Numbered from the stretch's first letter, positions 34,501 through 43,921 are shown. The stretch is DNA of 64,000 nucleotides from Phocaeicola_A sp036804505 (GCA_036804505.1 DAIRSI010000017.1:28408-92407); one strand, 5' to 3'. The notes: a model not told the origin generated them from the sequence alone. Program-made: numbers and translations.

Positions 34501-34993
34501 TATACCGGACGTAACTTTCGGACTGTCTTTTGATGCTAATTACAAGAAATTTGATTTCAGTTGTTTGTTCCAGGGTGTTGCCGGAAACGATATTTATAAT
34601 GCGGCTAAATATTATTTCATGAGATTTGATGGACGTCAGAATGTTCGTACAGACTATCTGAAAGACTATTGGCATGGAGAAGGAACATCCAATAAGATTC
34701 CTATCCCTACTACTGATTCTTCAAGAAACAGCAGAAACTTCAAAAATTCTGATTACTATGTAGAAGATGGTTCCTATGTAAGATTAAAGACAATCCAATT
34801 AGGATATACTTTTTCTCCAAAATTGGCCGAAGGTGTGAAACCGTCTGTTCGCGTGTATATTTCAGCTCAGAACTTGTTTACGATTACAGGTTATAGTGGT
34901 TTTGATCCTGAAGTTTCTAATGATATTTCAGTTGATAGAGGCCAGTATCCGCAGGCCCAGTCATTTATGCTTGGAACTGTTATTAATTTTTAG
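31589..34993 (+). CDS. SusC-like TonB-dependent transporter with STN domain
   Basis: 1134 residues from the ATG at 31589. Long basic N-terminus, then a hydrophobic signal (FILLICIVMSQSFL, about residues 47-62), an STN domain (SVNLQQATVGSVLSAIEKQS, about 70-140) that signals to the FecR protein, a carboxypeptidase-like beta domain (VTGVVKDSGGPIIGANI), a TonB box region, a plug (DELVVVGYGTVKKSDLTG, IRGVGTPNDSSPLYVVDG) and the outer-membrane barrel ending in F. It imports oligosaccharides with its SusD partner, whose gene starts 11 bases later. A later ATG (31700) would give a shorter leader. Confidence 0.96.
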   Translation: MKQHRFKNLNVILKFSHMNYKFKSTDGISNTRFLLRIMPKFRRCFILLICIVMSQSFLTPISASNEMLSVNLQQATVGSVLSAIEKQSDYYFTYNSELIDVNRSVSINIKNKSIESILKDLFAGENVRYKIVGKNVVLYKSLPAQQNGKRKVTGVVKDSGGPIIGANIIEKGTHNGTITDTEGRFSLEVGDNATLEISYIGYVPQNIKITNQKSLSVTMKEDSQTLDELVVVGYGTVKKSDLTGSVSSVKSDEITKMATNSPVAALQGRAAGVSVSLGSGSPDATASIQIRGVGTPNDSSPLYVVDGFPMSDINYLNPEDIESIEILKDASACAIYGSRGANGVVVITTKKGKEGDLRVKFNAYYGIEHLASKPEMLDSKQYGDLVNETYANSGASPLYSNTSNLQNTDWYKEVTRLGRFQNYNVNLTGGGSKVQSVFSANYYRRDGMVKSTNYERITLNQNNVIKATSFLKFTTDLSVAMTTHKRLDPSSIFLSSLIAPPDVPVWDSSTNYYSGITRFRLGNPAGTIARNEGEYKRSFFIANFSADLNITKDLVYTSRFGLKVRNDNDKDFTPTFYETANISTLTNTVYRASERTTDWTWENMLTYHHNFADKHDLTAMAAMSARSYGNDSYSATKQGAPLESKEFWYFDSATNNPLASGDGAELSMLSYLGRLNYGFMNRYLITASIRADGSSRFTKNNRWGYFPSAALAWKLSEEKFFKNWNQNWLNSVKLRAGYGEIGNENIYSYYPYLTPIAQQQYYTLGSSQSRINGAAPSAIGNSDAKWETSKQLNFGVDLSFLNSALTITADYYIRKTDDILLSQQIPNTSGFSTTIRNVGGMKNNGFEFTAGYKGGKGDFTYNINGNFALVRNKVTDLGTSSALVSNIPYLGNLIDLQGALGNMIRSVVGKPYGQFYGYVTDGIFQNQNEIDAYKKDGALIQPDAKPGDFKFKDVNNNGKIDTGDMDFIGNPIPDVTFGLSFDANYKKFDFSCLFQGVAGNDIYNAAKYYFMRFDGRQNVRTDYLKDYWHGEGTSNKIPIPTTDSSRNSRNFKNSDYYVEDGSYVRLKTIQLGYTFSPKLAEGVKPSVRVYISAQNLFTITGYSGFDPEVSNDISVDRGQYPQAQSFMLGTVINF

Positions 34994-35004
34994 GAGGATG
35001 ATTT

Positions 35005-36546
35005 ATGAAAACACATAAAATATTATTTTTAGGTTTGTCAGTTTTGGCATTAAGCTCTTGTTCGGATTTCTTGGACAAGAAACCTCTTGTTGAAACCTCT
35101 GTTCAGACGTATTATTCATCAGATACAGAAGCCAATACTGCCATTGTAGGAGTCTATTCACATATGCAGAACGAAGGCTTTGAACTGGCTCCTTTCATGA
35201 TTGTCGGCGATGATTGTTCCGATGATTGTGATTTGGGCAATAGCTATAGTGATGCTTATTCATGGTTGGGCCCTGTTGCCATGTCCTTGCAGAAATTTGA
35301 TAATGTCTCTACAAACTGGTTAGCCAATCAGCTTTGGGGTGAGGCTTTAGGTGGAGTAACGTGGGCTACTCAGGCAATACAAAGCATTACAGCCAATTCC
35401 AGTAAACTTACTGAATCCAAAAAAAATCAATATTTGGGCGAAGCTTATTACATGAGGGCTTTTTATTATTTCTTCTTGACACGACAATACGGAAGAATGC
35501 CTATTATAGACCATGTATTGAGTTATAGTGAATACTATGAGCCGAGAGCTACTTTGGATGAAACTTATGCTTTCATGGAAAAGGATTTGACTACAGCTGC
35601 CGGTCTTCTTCCGAAGAAGAGTGAATATGCTGCTTCAGATTTAGGCCGTGCCACTCAAGGAGCTGCTTATGCTTTGCTTGGCAAGTGTTATATGTATCAA
35701 GGTAAATACCAAGAGGCTTATGATGCTTTGATGAAAGTGGTAAATTCCGGAGAATATTCATTGGAACCGAATTATGCTGATATTTTTACTTTGGAGCATG
35801 AGAATGGTGTAGAATCCATTTTTGAGATACAGCATAGCATTAGTGGAACAGGATGGTCCAATTCCAATGAAGGATCTATCCTTTCTTTCTATGAACATGA
35901 TGCTGATCCTACAGACAATGTAAAATGGCATAACGGATGGTCAATGCACTGTCCTACTCAGGACTTGGTCAGCAGTTATGAAAGCGGTGACCCTCGTCTT
36001 GGAGCAACTGTAATATTCAAGAATGAATATTTCGATGGTCATATCAATAAGAACTCGGCCAGTACTACCGGATACCAACCAAAGAAATGGTATATTCCGT
36101 ATGCTCAGCGTTCTCAGACAGACCAAAGTGATTGTCCGAAAAATATCATATTCTATCGTTATGCCGATGTTTTGCTCTACGTTTCGGAGGCGGCAAATGA
36201 ATTGGGTAAAACCGATGAAGCTTTGAAGTATCTTGAACTGGTACGTGCAAGAGCTAGATCCAATGCTACGGGTTCAAATGTATTGCCGAAGATTACGGAA
36301 ACAGACAAATCTAAATTGAGAGATTTGATTTGGCATGAACGTCGTGTAGAACTGGCATGTGAAGGACAAAGATTCTGGGATTTGGTCCGTCAGGGCCGGG
36401 CCGGGAAAGTAATGAAAGCTTATTCTACCAAGTATAATTCAATCAAGGGACAAAACTTTGTAGAAGGAAAGAGTGAAATATTACCGATTCCTGAGAGTCA
36501 AATCACTGTATCTAACGGAACAATGGAACAAAATCCGGGTTATTGA
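35005..36546 (+). CDS. SusD/RagB-like glycan-binding lipoprotein
   Basis: 513 residues. Lipobox LSSC at residues 16-19 followed by Ser-Asp, so exported to the cell surface. The SusD helical repeats are seen in YYMRAFYYFFLTRQYGRMPII and AAYALLGKCYMYQGKYQEAYDAL, and the C-terminal RagB part in LRDLIWHERRVELACEGQRFWDLVR and ending NPGY. It caps the SusC barrel and binds the glycan. It follows susC by 11 bases with GGAGGA before its ATG. A hairpin after the stop may reduce read-through to the beta-helix gene. Confidence 0.96.
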   Translation: MKTHKILFLGLSVLALSSCSDFLDKKPLVETSVQTYYSSDTEANTAIVGVYSHMQNEGFELAPFMIVGDDCSDDCDLGNSYSDAYSWLGPVAMSLQKFDNVSTNWLANQLWGEALGGVTWATQAIQSITANSSKLTESKKNQYLGEAYYMRAFYYFFLTRQYGRMPIIDHVLSYSEYYEPRATLDETYAFMEKDLTTAAGLLPKKSEYAASDLGRATQGAAYALLGKCYMYQGKYQEAYDALMKVVNSGEYSLEPNYADIFTLEHENGVESIFEIQHSISGTGWSNSNEGSILSFYEHDADPTDNVKWHNGWSMHCPTQDLVSSYESGDPRLGATVIFKNEYFDGHINKNSASTTGYQPKKWYIPYAQRSQTDQSDCPKNIIFYRYADVLLYVSEAANELGKTDEALKYLELVRARARSNATGSNVLPKITETDKSKLRDLIWHERRVELACEGQRFWDLVRQGRAGKVMKAYSTKYNSIKGQNFVEGKSEILPIPESQITVSNGTMEQNPGY

Positions 36547-36563
36547 TTTCTTTAGGTTAATAA

Positions 36564-36610
36564 AGGTTGCTGTTTGTTCAACTTCTGTTCGCAAGCGGCA
36601 ACCTATTTTT
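36564..36610 (+). terminator. Hairpin after susD
   Basis: AGGTTGC/GCAACCT arms with a long loop, then ATTTTTATA. A weak terminator that would allow lower expression of downstream genes. Confidence 0.5.
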
Positions 36611-36620
36611 ATAAAAAGCT

Positions 36621-38570
36621 ATGAGAAAATTATACATAACAATTCTTGCGATTACCCTGACTGCAATGGCCTGGGGACAACATAAGACGTATTTCATTTC
36701 CACAGAAGGAAATGACGATTCTAGCGGGCTTTCAATCAAGGAAGCATGGAAGAGTCTTAGTAAAGTAAATAGTGTGGTCTTTCAGGCAGGCGATAAGATA
36801 TTGTTCGAATCAGGAAAAACTTGGTATGGACAATTGAAGCCTCAAGGATCTGGAGCAGCAGAAGCTCCTATACAACTTTCCAGTTTTGGAGGAGATAAAA
36901 GGCCTGTTATTAATATTGGCAATGCCGAAGGTGCCGGAATTCGTCTGACTAACCAGTCTTGGTGGGAAATAAGTAATATGGAAGTTACTAGTGGAGCACC
37001 TCCTGTACTTGGCATAGGACGTCAAGGCATTGTATCAGAAGTGGAGGGAGACAATAAGCACATAGAACATCTGGTCGTGAAAAATTGCTATATCCATGAT
37101 ATCTGGGGGCAATTAGGTGGTAATACTGAATATACCGGATATAATAGTTGTGGAATCTTTGTTCAGCTGAAGAGCCGAAGAGGGATGAATCATATTGTTT
37201 CTTCAACGCTGGATGATGTCTTGATAGAGAATAATACGATTGAACGATTTGACAAGTGCGGAATTATCATTTTAGGCTGTAAGAACAAAATGGTCGTAAG
37301 AGGAAACTATATGAATAATTTAGGTGGAGATGGAATCTTTACGGGTGGTTGTTACAGAGGACTTATTGAACACAATGTCGCAAATAGAACTTGCCAGCGC
37401 TCCGGTTATCTGGATTTGGTCGGAGGTTCTTCTTGGTGGCCTCACACAGCAGCTATTTGGATTCAAGATGCTGAGGAGACTGTGATGCAGTACAACGAGG
37501 TTCATGATACAGGACGACAGCCGGGAAATGGTGATGGTGAAGCCTATGACTTTGATTTTTATTGCAAGCGTTGTATTGCGCAATATAATTATAGTCAGAA
37601 TAATCATGGTTTCCTGTTGATTATGAACCGTACCTTTGAGAATATTGCAAGATATAATATCAGTGAAAATGACCAGACACATTTGATACAGATGCAATGT
37701 GCTATCGAAGAAAGGAATTTGATTTATAACAATATCTTTTATATTGATCATGGTACTGTTGATTTGGATTTCTTCTGCGGTAATGATGGTCTTGTTTCCA
37801 AACGTTCTTTGGGTGCTATATTCCATAACAATATTTTTTATGCAAACGGACAATGTTTTTTCCGTACGGTCTATGCATCAGGTGAAGTTTTGAAACGTAC
37901 TTTCGATGAAAATACGAAGGTGGCAACAGGAACTCCCCAGGGCCTGTTCTTTCATAACTGTTATTTTGGCCCATGGAAAAACGGAATTCCAGATGATCCT
38001 GAAAAACTTGAAGCTGATCCGAAATTCGTTTCACCAGGTTCGGGCGGATATGGTTTGCAGACTCTTCAAGGTTATCAGCTGAGGTCTGATTCCCCTTGTC
38101 TCAATAACGGACTTTATGTTTCTTTCAATGGAGGAAAAGACTTTTGGGGAAATACAGTTGATGACGGTAGTATCGATATTGGAGCATTTGAACAAAAGGG
38201 ATCCGGACTTGTCGCCAATTTGAATAAGGAGAAGCAACTTGATCAGTCTGCGGCTGAAGAATCAGCAATTGCTTTGGCCAAATGGATTTTCCCTCTGCAA
38301 GTTTCTATTCCTGAAGCAGGTTCCGAGGCTGAAATCAGGTTGATTGAACCTTTGGAACGAGGAATCAGCGGGCAGATATCGTGGAAGGACAGTAAAGGAA
38401 ATAAATCTTCCTTATCCATTGATAAACAGAAAAAACGTGACTCATTCACTATCAAGGTATCGGCTGACAAATCATCTTTATTGTCTACCAATCTTCATGT
38501 TGATTTGAAATACAAGAATCTTCAGAGAGCATGGGATATTCCGTTTACAGCGGAGAAATTCCACAGATAA
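36621..38570 (+). CDS. Secreted right-handed parallel beta-helix protein
   Basis: 649 residues with a signal peptide (ends AMAWGQ). The N-terminus has YFISTEGNDDSSGLSIKEAW, the start typical of Bacteroidetes beta-helix carbohydrate enzymes. Repeating coils with VLIENNTIERFDKCGIIIL, VVRGNYMNNLGGDGIF and LIYNNIFYIDHG cover about residues 70-520, and IDIGAFEQKG closes the helix. The last 110 residues form a separate beta domain. Polysaccharide lyases (PL6, PL9) and GH28-like enzymes share this fold, but I cannot assign a family. Position after susD and before kduI makes a uronic-acid-active enzyme an attractive guess. Confidence 0.8.
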   Translation: MRKLYITILAITLTAMAWGQHKTYFISTEGNDDSSGLSIKEAWKSLSKVNSVVFQAGDKILFESGKTWYGQLKPQGSGAAEAPIQLSSFGGDKRPVINIGNAEGAGIRLTNQSWWEISNMEVTSGAPPVLGIGRQGIVSEVEGDNKHIEHLVVKNCYIHDIWGQLGGNTEYTGYNSCGIFVQLKSRRGMNHIVSSTLDDVLIENNTIERFDKCGIIILGCKNKMVVRGNYMNNLGGDGIFTGGCYRGLIEHNVANRTCQRSGYLDLVGGSSWWPHTAAIWIQDAEETVMQYNEVHDTGRQPGNGDGEAYDFDFYCKRCIAQYNYSQNNHGFLLIMNRTFENIARYNISENDQTHLIQMQCAIEERNLIYNNIFYIDHGTVDLDFFCGNDGLVSKRSLGAIFHNNIFYANGQCFFRTVYASGEVLKRTFDENTKVATGTPQGLFFHNCYFGPWKNGIPDDPEKLEADPKFVSPGSGGYGLQTLQGYQLRSDSPCLNNGLYVSFNGGKDFWGNTVDDGSIDIGAFEQKGSGLVANLNKEKQLDQSAAEESAIALAKWIFPLQVSIPEAGSEAEIRLIEPLERGISGQISWKDSKGNKSSLSIDKQKKRDSFTIKVSADKSSLLSTNLHVDLKYKNLQRAWDIPFTAEKFHR

Positions 38571-38605
38571 GTTTTGTTATAAAAATAACTTTGTGACAAT
38601 ATAAA

Positions 38606-41600
38606 ATGTTAAGTAAAACCATAAACATGAAAAGCTCTTCGTTACTTTTGGGGTTGTTGGTTATGGCAACTCAGCAAATATTTGCACAGTCAGTTGAGAT
38701 TACTCAGAAACCCTTGGTCCTTCCTACTTATGAAGTGGGAAAACCTGATGTCAATCCTATCTTTTTTACAGGACGGGTTTATCAAGGTGCTCAAGGTCAC
38801 ATCTATCCTTATCAGTTAATTGATGGATTGACAGATAAAAAGTTTGACAAAACCTATAATGCTGTCTATTTGGATAATGAGTACGTAAAAGTGTGCGTTT
38901 TGCCTGAAATTGGAGGACGTATTCTGTCGGCAACAGATAAAACAGATAATTATGAAATCTTTTATCGTCAGACGGGAATAAAACCGGCATTAATCGGTAT
39001 GTTGGGAGCATGGTTATCAGGTGGTGTCGAATGGAATATTCCGCATCATCACAGGCCCTCAAGTTTCATGCCGATTGACTGGCGTACGGAAAACAACAAA
39101 GATGGGAGCAAGACTATCTGGGTTGGCGAAACGGAATTGCGTCATCGTATGAAATGGTCAGTGGGTATTACAGTTTATCCCAACCGTTCTTGGGTTGAAG
39201 CTAAGGTCAGAATCATGAACAGGTCTCAATTTACTCAGTCGTTGTTGTATTGGGCAAATGTGTCGGTTCATTGCAATGAAAACTATGAAGTTATATTCCC
39301 ACCTAGTACACAATTTGGCGTCGATCATCATAAAGTTTATTTTACTAGATGGCCTATGGGTGAGGCAAACATCGGTAGCGGTCAGAATGTTAACTTGGGA
39401 TGGTGGAAGAATTATACCGGTACAGCACGTTCCATTTTTGCATGGAATTTTGAGGATGATTTCCTGGCTGGGTATGATCACGGAAAGAATGCCGGAACGG
39501 TCCATGTAGCCAACCGTCACATTGTTGGTGGAAAGAAATTCTTCTTGTGGGGAAACAATTCAAGTGCACGTATGTGGGATAAGATGCTTTCTGACAATGA
39601 CGGGAGTTATTTGGAACTCATGGTTGGAGCTTATTCCGACAACCAGCCGGATTACAGTTGGATAGGCCCTGGTGAGATCCGTGAGTTTACGCAGCGTTGG
39701 TATGGAATTCGTGATATACGATCCGTGAAGAATGCGACGGATGATGCTGCTGTAAATCTCGAGCGCATAAAGCCAAACAAAGTCTTTCTGGGCTTTAATG
39801 CTACTACGAAGTATCCCGGTGCAAAGATCTTTCTCAGAAGAGGTGACAAAGTTCTTTTCCAAAAGACATTGCTCATTGATCCGGCTCATCCATTCACCGC
39901 AGAAGTCAATATTCCTAAGGATGTGCCGGATACAGAATTGTGTGCTGTATTGGTAGATGCCAATGGTCATGAATTGGTTTCCTATCAACCGGTGAAATTG
40001 GAGAATAAAGATCTTCCGAAAGTGATAGAGGGAACAAAGCCACTTAAGGATTACAAGACAGTAGAAGAGTTGTATTATGCAGGACTTCGGGCTGACCAGT
40101 TTCATAATGCCCGTCAGAATCCGATGGACTTTTATAACGAGGCACTCAGTAGAGATTCAATGGATTCAAGAGTGAATGATGCGGTCGGAATCTGTTATGC
40201 AAAGACCGGTCAATGGAATCTTGCAGAAAAATATCTAAAACGTGCTTTGATTCGGCCGGCAAAAGATTATACGGTCGTAAAAGATCCTGAGCCTCATTAT
40301 TATTTGGGATTGATTTATAGGATGCAAGGCAGGTATAAGGAAGCTTCCGACCAATATTGGAAAGCTACCTGGTATCCTACATTCCAGCATCCGTCATATT
40401 TGGCTTTGGCTTCCATGTCTTGTTTGCAGAATGACTGGATACATGCTTTGGAGTTGATTGACCGTTGTCTGGAGGTCGGAGGGCATGATACCAAAGCCTT
40501 GACAACCAAGGCCTATATCTTGAGAAAGATGGGACGAGCTGATGAGGCTTCTGCTGTTTTGACTCAGGCTTTGACAGTAGATCCTCTTGATTATTGGTCA
40601 CTTTCCGAACAAAGCTATTTGAAGGGGAATAATGCCAAATTTCTCGATGAATCGGAAAAGCAAAGAGGGGACGGTATTGTAAAGATTCAGGAGCTTCTTG
40701 AAATGTCTTTGGACTATGCACGGTTGGGAGCTTTTGAAGAGTCCGTTCAGTTGACGGATGAAGCATTGCAAGTGGGTGAACCTTATAGTACATCGGCATT
40801 GGTCCATTATTATAATGCTTATTTTAATTTGAAAGCGGGCAACAAAGATGCAGCTGCATCTCAATGTAAAGAGGCTTCAGCATTGACTACCGACGGAAAC
40901 TTCCCGTTCCGTCTGGAAGAGCTTGATATATTTAATTCACTTTGTGATTTAAATCCATCCGATGTATCTGCCCGTTATTATTTAGGTATTTTATATTATT
41001 TCTTTGGACAAAAGGATCAAGGTATTCAAGCCTGGGAACAAGCTGTTGCCGAAAAATCTTCTTTTGCCCAGGCATACCGAAACTTGGGATTTGGATATAG
41101 TAGGGAGAATGAACTTGATAAGGCTATATCTTCTTATGAAAAAGCTATCTCCTGCAATAATCAGGATCCTCGTTATTTCAAGGAATTGGATGAGATCTAC
41201 GAGAAAGTGAAAAAGCCGTCGGCTGATCGTTTGAAATATATGGAAGCAAACTTGCCGACCATTATGAAACATGATGATGACGTTATCCGTCTTTTGACTT
41301 TATATAATGAGACAGGAGCCTATGATAAGGCGATTGGCATTATGTCGCAAAGGCATTTTCATGTTTGGGAAGGCGGAGGCGAAATCCATGGTATTTATGC
41401 CGATTCACATTTGCTGAAAGGTATGGATTTGTTGAATTCCAAAGATTACACTCAGGCAGTTAAAGAATTCGAATTAGCTGATTTATATCCTGCTAATTTG
41501 GAAGTTGGCCGTCCGGATGCGGGTGGACATAGCGCGAAAGGTTATTATTATATGGGAAAGGCTTATCAATTATTAGGAAATAAGAAAATGGCTCAGGAAA

Positions 41601-41962
41601 GCTTTATGGTAGCCTCTATACAAGAGTCAAATAGAAGATTTCGCCAGACGGTGTCCGAAGAAATCCTATTCAGGGCTTTATCCTTAAAGGAATTGGGAAA
41701 GACAGCAGAATCTAATGACCTGATAACTAAAATGGCTTCAGAACTCGATAACCGACTTAAAAGCAATGTCTCCGTCGATACCTATTCCAAGTTTGGTGAG
41801 GATGGTTCCAAGGAAAAGATTACAGCAGATCTTTATTATTTGAAAGGACTTTTGGAATGCACGCGGGGCCAGGTGAACGAAGGAAAGGATTTTTTCCGGA
41901 AGGCACTTGAACTGAATCCTAGTTTGGTATGGGCTAAGAAATTTATGGATCAATCCTTTTAA
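38606..41962 (+). CDS. DUF5107-TPR secreted protein
   Basis: 1118 residues; a second ATG at 38627 gives a compact signal peptide (MKSSSLLLGLLVMATQQIFA) and may be the true start. Residues about 25-420 are a DUF5107 domain of mutarotase-like beta folds (LPEIGGRILSATDK, GAWLSGGVEWNIPHHH, YWANVSVHCNENYEVIFPP). Residues about 490-1118 are tetratricopeptide repeats (AVGICYAKTGQWNLAEKYLK, YYLGLIYRMQGRYKEASDQY). DUF5107 proteins recur in Bacteroidetes glycan loci, but their reaction is unknown to me; conserved His/Glu residues in the first domain (WNIPHHH) could form an active site. It follows the beta-helix gene by 35 bases and ends at a strong terminator. Confidence 0.82.
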   Translation: MLSKTINMKSSSLLLGLLVMATQQIFAQSVEITQKPLVLPTYEVGKPDVNPIFFTGRVYQGAQGHIYPYQLIDGLTDKKFDKTYNAVYLDNEYVKVCVLPEIGGRILSATDKTDNYEIFYRQTGIKPALIGMLGAWLSGGVEWNIPHHHRPSSFMPIDWRTENNKDGSKTIWVGETELRHRMKWSVGITVYPNRSWVEAKVRIMNRSQFTQSLLYWANVSVHCNENYEVIFPPSTQFGVDHHKVYFTRWPMGEANIGSGQNVNLGWWKNYTGTARSIFAWNFEDDFLAGYDHGKNAGTVHVANRHIVGGKKFFLWGNNSSARMWDKMLSDNDGSYLELMVGAYSDNQPDYSWIGPGEIREFTQRWYGIRDIRSVKNATDDAAVNLERIKPNKVFLGFNATTKYPGAKIFLRRGDKVLFQKTLLIDPAHPFTAEVNIPKDVPDTELCAVLVDANGHELVSYQPVKLENKDLPKVIEGTKPLKDYKTVEELYYAGLRADQFHNARQNPMDFYNEALSRDSMDSRVNDAVGICYAKTGQWNLAEKYLKRALIRPAKDYTVVKDPEPHYYLGLIYRMQGRYKEASDQYWKATWYPTFQHPSYLALASMSCLQNDWIHALELIDRCLEVGGHDTKALTTKAYILRKMGRADEASAVLTQALTVDPLDYWSLSEQSYLKGNNAKFLDESEKQRGDGIVKIQELLEMSLDYARLGAFEESVQLTDEALQVGEPYSTSALVHYYNAYFNLKAGNKDAAASQCKEASALTTDGNFPFRLEELDIFNSLCDLNPSDVSARYYLGILYYFFGQKDQGIQAWEQAVAEKSSFAQAYRNLGFGYSRENELDKAISSYEKAISCNNQDPRYFKELDEIYEKVKKPSADRLKYMEANLPTIMKHDDDVIRLLTLYNETGAYDKAIGIMSQRHFHVWEGGGEIHGIYADSHLLKGMDLLNSKDYTQAVKEFELADLYPANLEVGRPDAGGHSAKGYYYMGKAYQLLGNKKMAQESFMVASIQESNRRFRQTVSEEILFRALSLKELGKTAESNDLITKMASELDNRLKSNVSVDTYSKFGEDGSKEKITADLYYLKGLLECTRGQVNEGKDFFRKALELNPSLVWAKKFMDQSF

Positions 41963-41999
41963 GGTAAATAAGATAAGGGATGTATTAGTTCTTTTGTTG

Positions 42000-42035
42000 A
42001 AGTGTGATTTCTTTGTAGAAGTCACACTTTTTTTT
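42000..42035 (+). terminator. Terminator after the DUF5107 gene
   Basis: AAGTGTGA/TCACACTT perfect stem followed by TTTTTT. It ends the susCD-side transcript before the kdu operon. Confidence 0.8.
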
Positions 42036-42084
42036 GAGTGTTGTGTCAACTTGAGGCGTATTTGAAATAAAAAAACTTAAAAAG

Positions 42085-42115
42085 TTGCTTTACTTATGAA
42101 CAAATTATATCTTTG
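42085..42115 (+). promoter_or_regulatory. Promoter of the kduI-kduD-DUF4861 operon
   Basis: TTG (42085-42087), 20 bases, TATCTTTG (42108-42115): full consensus. The three genes can be transcribed independently of the ECF sigma. Confidence 0.8.
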
Positions 42116-42170
42116 CTAATGTATTGGTAACGCACACGGAAAAATATAAAATAACAAAGAGATAAATATA

Positions 42171-43013
42171 ATGAAAACAAATTATGAAATCCGGTATGCA
42201 TCAAATCCGCAGGATGCAAAGAACTATGATACGGAAAGGATACGCAAAGACTTCCTGATAGAAAGACTTTTTGCATCAGAAGAAGTGAATATGGTTTATT
42301 CTATGTATGACCGTATGATTGTAGGCGGGGCAATGCCGGTAGAAGAAACTTTGAAACTGGAAGCTATAGATCCGCTAAAGGCGCCATTCTTTACTACCCG
42401 ACGGGAACTCGGCATATATAATGTAGGTTCTGCCGGGATTGTCAAGGCCGGTGACACAGAGTTTGAATTGGGATATAAGGAAGCTCTCTATCTGGGAGCC
42501 GGAAACCGGGATATTTATTTCATGAGTAAAGATGCCGGGAAACCTGCCAAATTTTACTTTAATTCCACCACGGCTCATTGTACATATCCGGACAAGAAAG
42601 TTACGAAAGAGAATGCCATTGTAGCCCACATGGGTTCTTTGGAAGGTTCTAATGAACGTAATATCAATAAGATGATTGTCAATCAGGTCCTTCCTACCTG
42701 TCAATTGCAGATGGGGATGACGGAATTGGCTGTAGGTTCCGTGTGGAATACGATGCCTGCTCATGTTCACAGCCGCCGTATGGAGGCTTATTTCTACTTC
42801 GACATACCGGAAGATCAGGCTATTTGTCATTTCATGGGTGAAGTTCAAGAGACGCGTCACTTGTGGATGAAGGGAGAACAGGCCGTCCTTTCGCCGGAAT
42901 GGTCCATACATAGTGCGGCAGCTACCCATAACTATACGTTTATATGGGGAATGGGAGGAGAGAATCTTGATTATGGTGATCAGGATTTTGCTTTGATAAC
43001 AGATCTGAGATAA
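42171..43013 (+). CDS. kduI: 5-dehydro-4-deoxy-D-glucuronate isomerase
   Basis: 280 residues, the family length. The cupin metal site is seen in MPAHVHSRRMEAYFYF (two His and a Glu) and in WSIHSAAATHNYTFIWGM (third His). It isomerises the open-chain product of unsaturated uronic acids (DKI) to 2,5-diketo-3-deoxygluconate in the cytoplasm. It is followed by kduD after 32 bases and belongs to an operon with its own promoter. The gene shows that uronic acid cleaved by a lyase is a product of glycan use in this organism. Confidence 0.96.
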   Translation: MKTNYEIRYASNPQDAKNYDTERIRKDFLIERLFASEEVNMVYSMYDRMIVGGAMPVEETLKLEAIDPLKAPFFTTRRELGIYNVGSAGIVKAGDTEFELGYKEALYLGAGNRDIYFMSKDAGKPAKFYFNSTTAHCTYPDKKVTKENAIVAHMGSLEGSNERNINKMIVNQVLPTCQLQMGMTELAVGSVWNTMPAHVHSRRMEAYFYFDIPEDQAICHFMGEVQETRHLWMKGEQAVLSPEWSIHSAAATHNYTFIWGMGGENLDYGDQDFALITDLR

Positions 43014-43045
43014 TTAACATTACATTTTACTAATAATTTATAGAA

Positions 43046-43840
43046 ATGGTAAATTTTTCATTGGAAGGTAAGATAGCACTTGTAACAGGTGCTTCTTACG
43101 GTATAGGTTTCGCTATTGCAACAGGTTTTGCACAGGCGGGTGCAACCATAGTTTTTAATGATATCAAACAGGAACTGGTTGATAAAGGCTTGGCAGCTTA
43201 TGCTGAAAAAGGAATCAAGGCTTACGGCTATGTTTGTGATGTAACCAAAGAGGAGGAGGTTAATGCTTTCATTGCTCGTGTTGAGAAAGAAGTAGGTGTT
43301 ATCGATATTTTGGTAAACAATGCAGGTATCATCAAACGTATCCCTATGTGTGATATGACTGCTGAACAGTTCCGTCAGGTTATCGATGTTGACTTGAATG
43401 CACCTTTCATTGTTTCAAAAGCTGTCATCCCAAGTATGATTAAGAAAGGTCACGGTAAAATTATCAACATCTGTTCTATGATGAGTGAGTTAGGCCGTGA
43501 AACGGTTTCTGCTTATGCAGCGGCAAAAGGAGGCTTGAAGATGCTAACACGTAATATTTGTTCTGAGTATGGCGAATTTAATATTCAGTGCAACGGCATT
43601 GGCCCGGGTTATATAGCAACACCCCAGACTGCACCTTTGCGTGAACGTCAACCTGATGGAAGTCGCCATCCGTTTGATTCTTTCATCGTAGCCAAGACAC
43701 CGGCTGCACGTTGGGGAACTCCTGAGGATTTGATGGGACCGGCTATTTTCTTAGCTTCTGAAGCTTCTAATTTCGTCAATGGCCATGTTCTTTATGTTGA
43801 CGGAGGAATCCTGGCATATATTGGCAAACAACCTAAATAA
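43046..43840 (+). CDS. kduD: 2-dehydro-3-deoxy-D-gluconate 5-dehydrogenase (SDR)
   Basis: 264 residues, short-chain dehydrogenase. Cofactor loop VTGASYGIGFAIA (residues 13-25), acidic NDI and CDV for NAD choice, LVNNAGI, catalytic Ser in NICSMMSE, and the Tyr/Lys pair in SAYAAAKGG. It reduces 2,5-diketo-3-deoxygluconate to KDG after KduI. Close relatives are named gluconate 5-dehydrogenase, but the kduI neighbour favours KduD. 32 bases after kduI; the DUF4861 gene follows after 81 bases. Confidence 0.92.
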   Translation: MVNFSLEGKIALVTGASYGIGFAIATGFAQAGATIVFNDIKQELVDKGLAAYAEKGIKAYGYVCDVTKEEEVNAFIARVEKEVGVIDILVNNAGIIKRIPMCDMTAEQFRQVIDVDLNAPFIVSKAVIPSMIKKGHGKIINICSMMSELGRETVSAYAAAKGGLKMLTRNICSEYGEFNIQCNGIGPGYIATPQTAPLRERQPDGSRHPFDSFIVAKTPAARWGTPEDLMGPAIFLASEASNFVNGHVLYVDGGILAYIGKQPK

Positions 43841-43921
43841 ATCTTTATACAGTCGGAATTGGCAATAATAGTCGGTTCTGACTGTTTTTTTATACCTAAT
43901 ACAGTCCAACCCGTTCAGATT

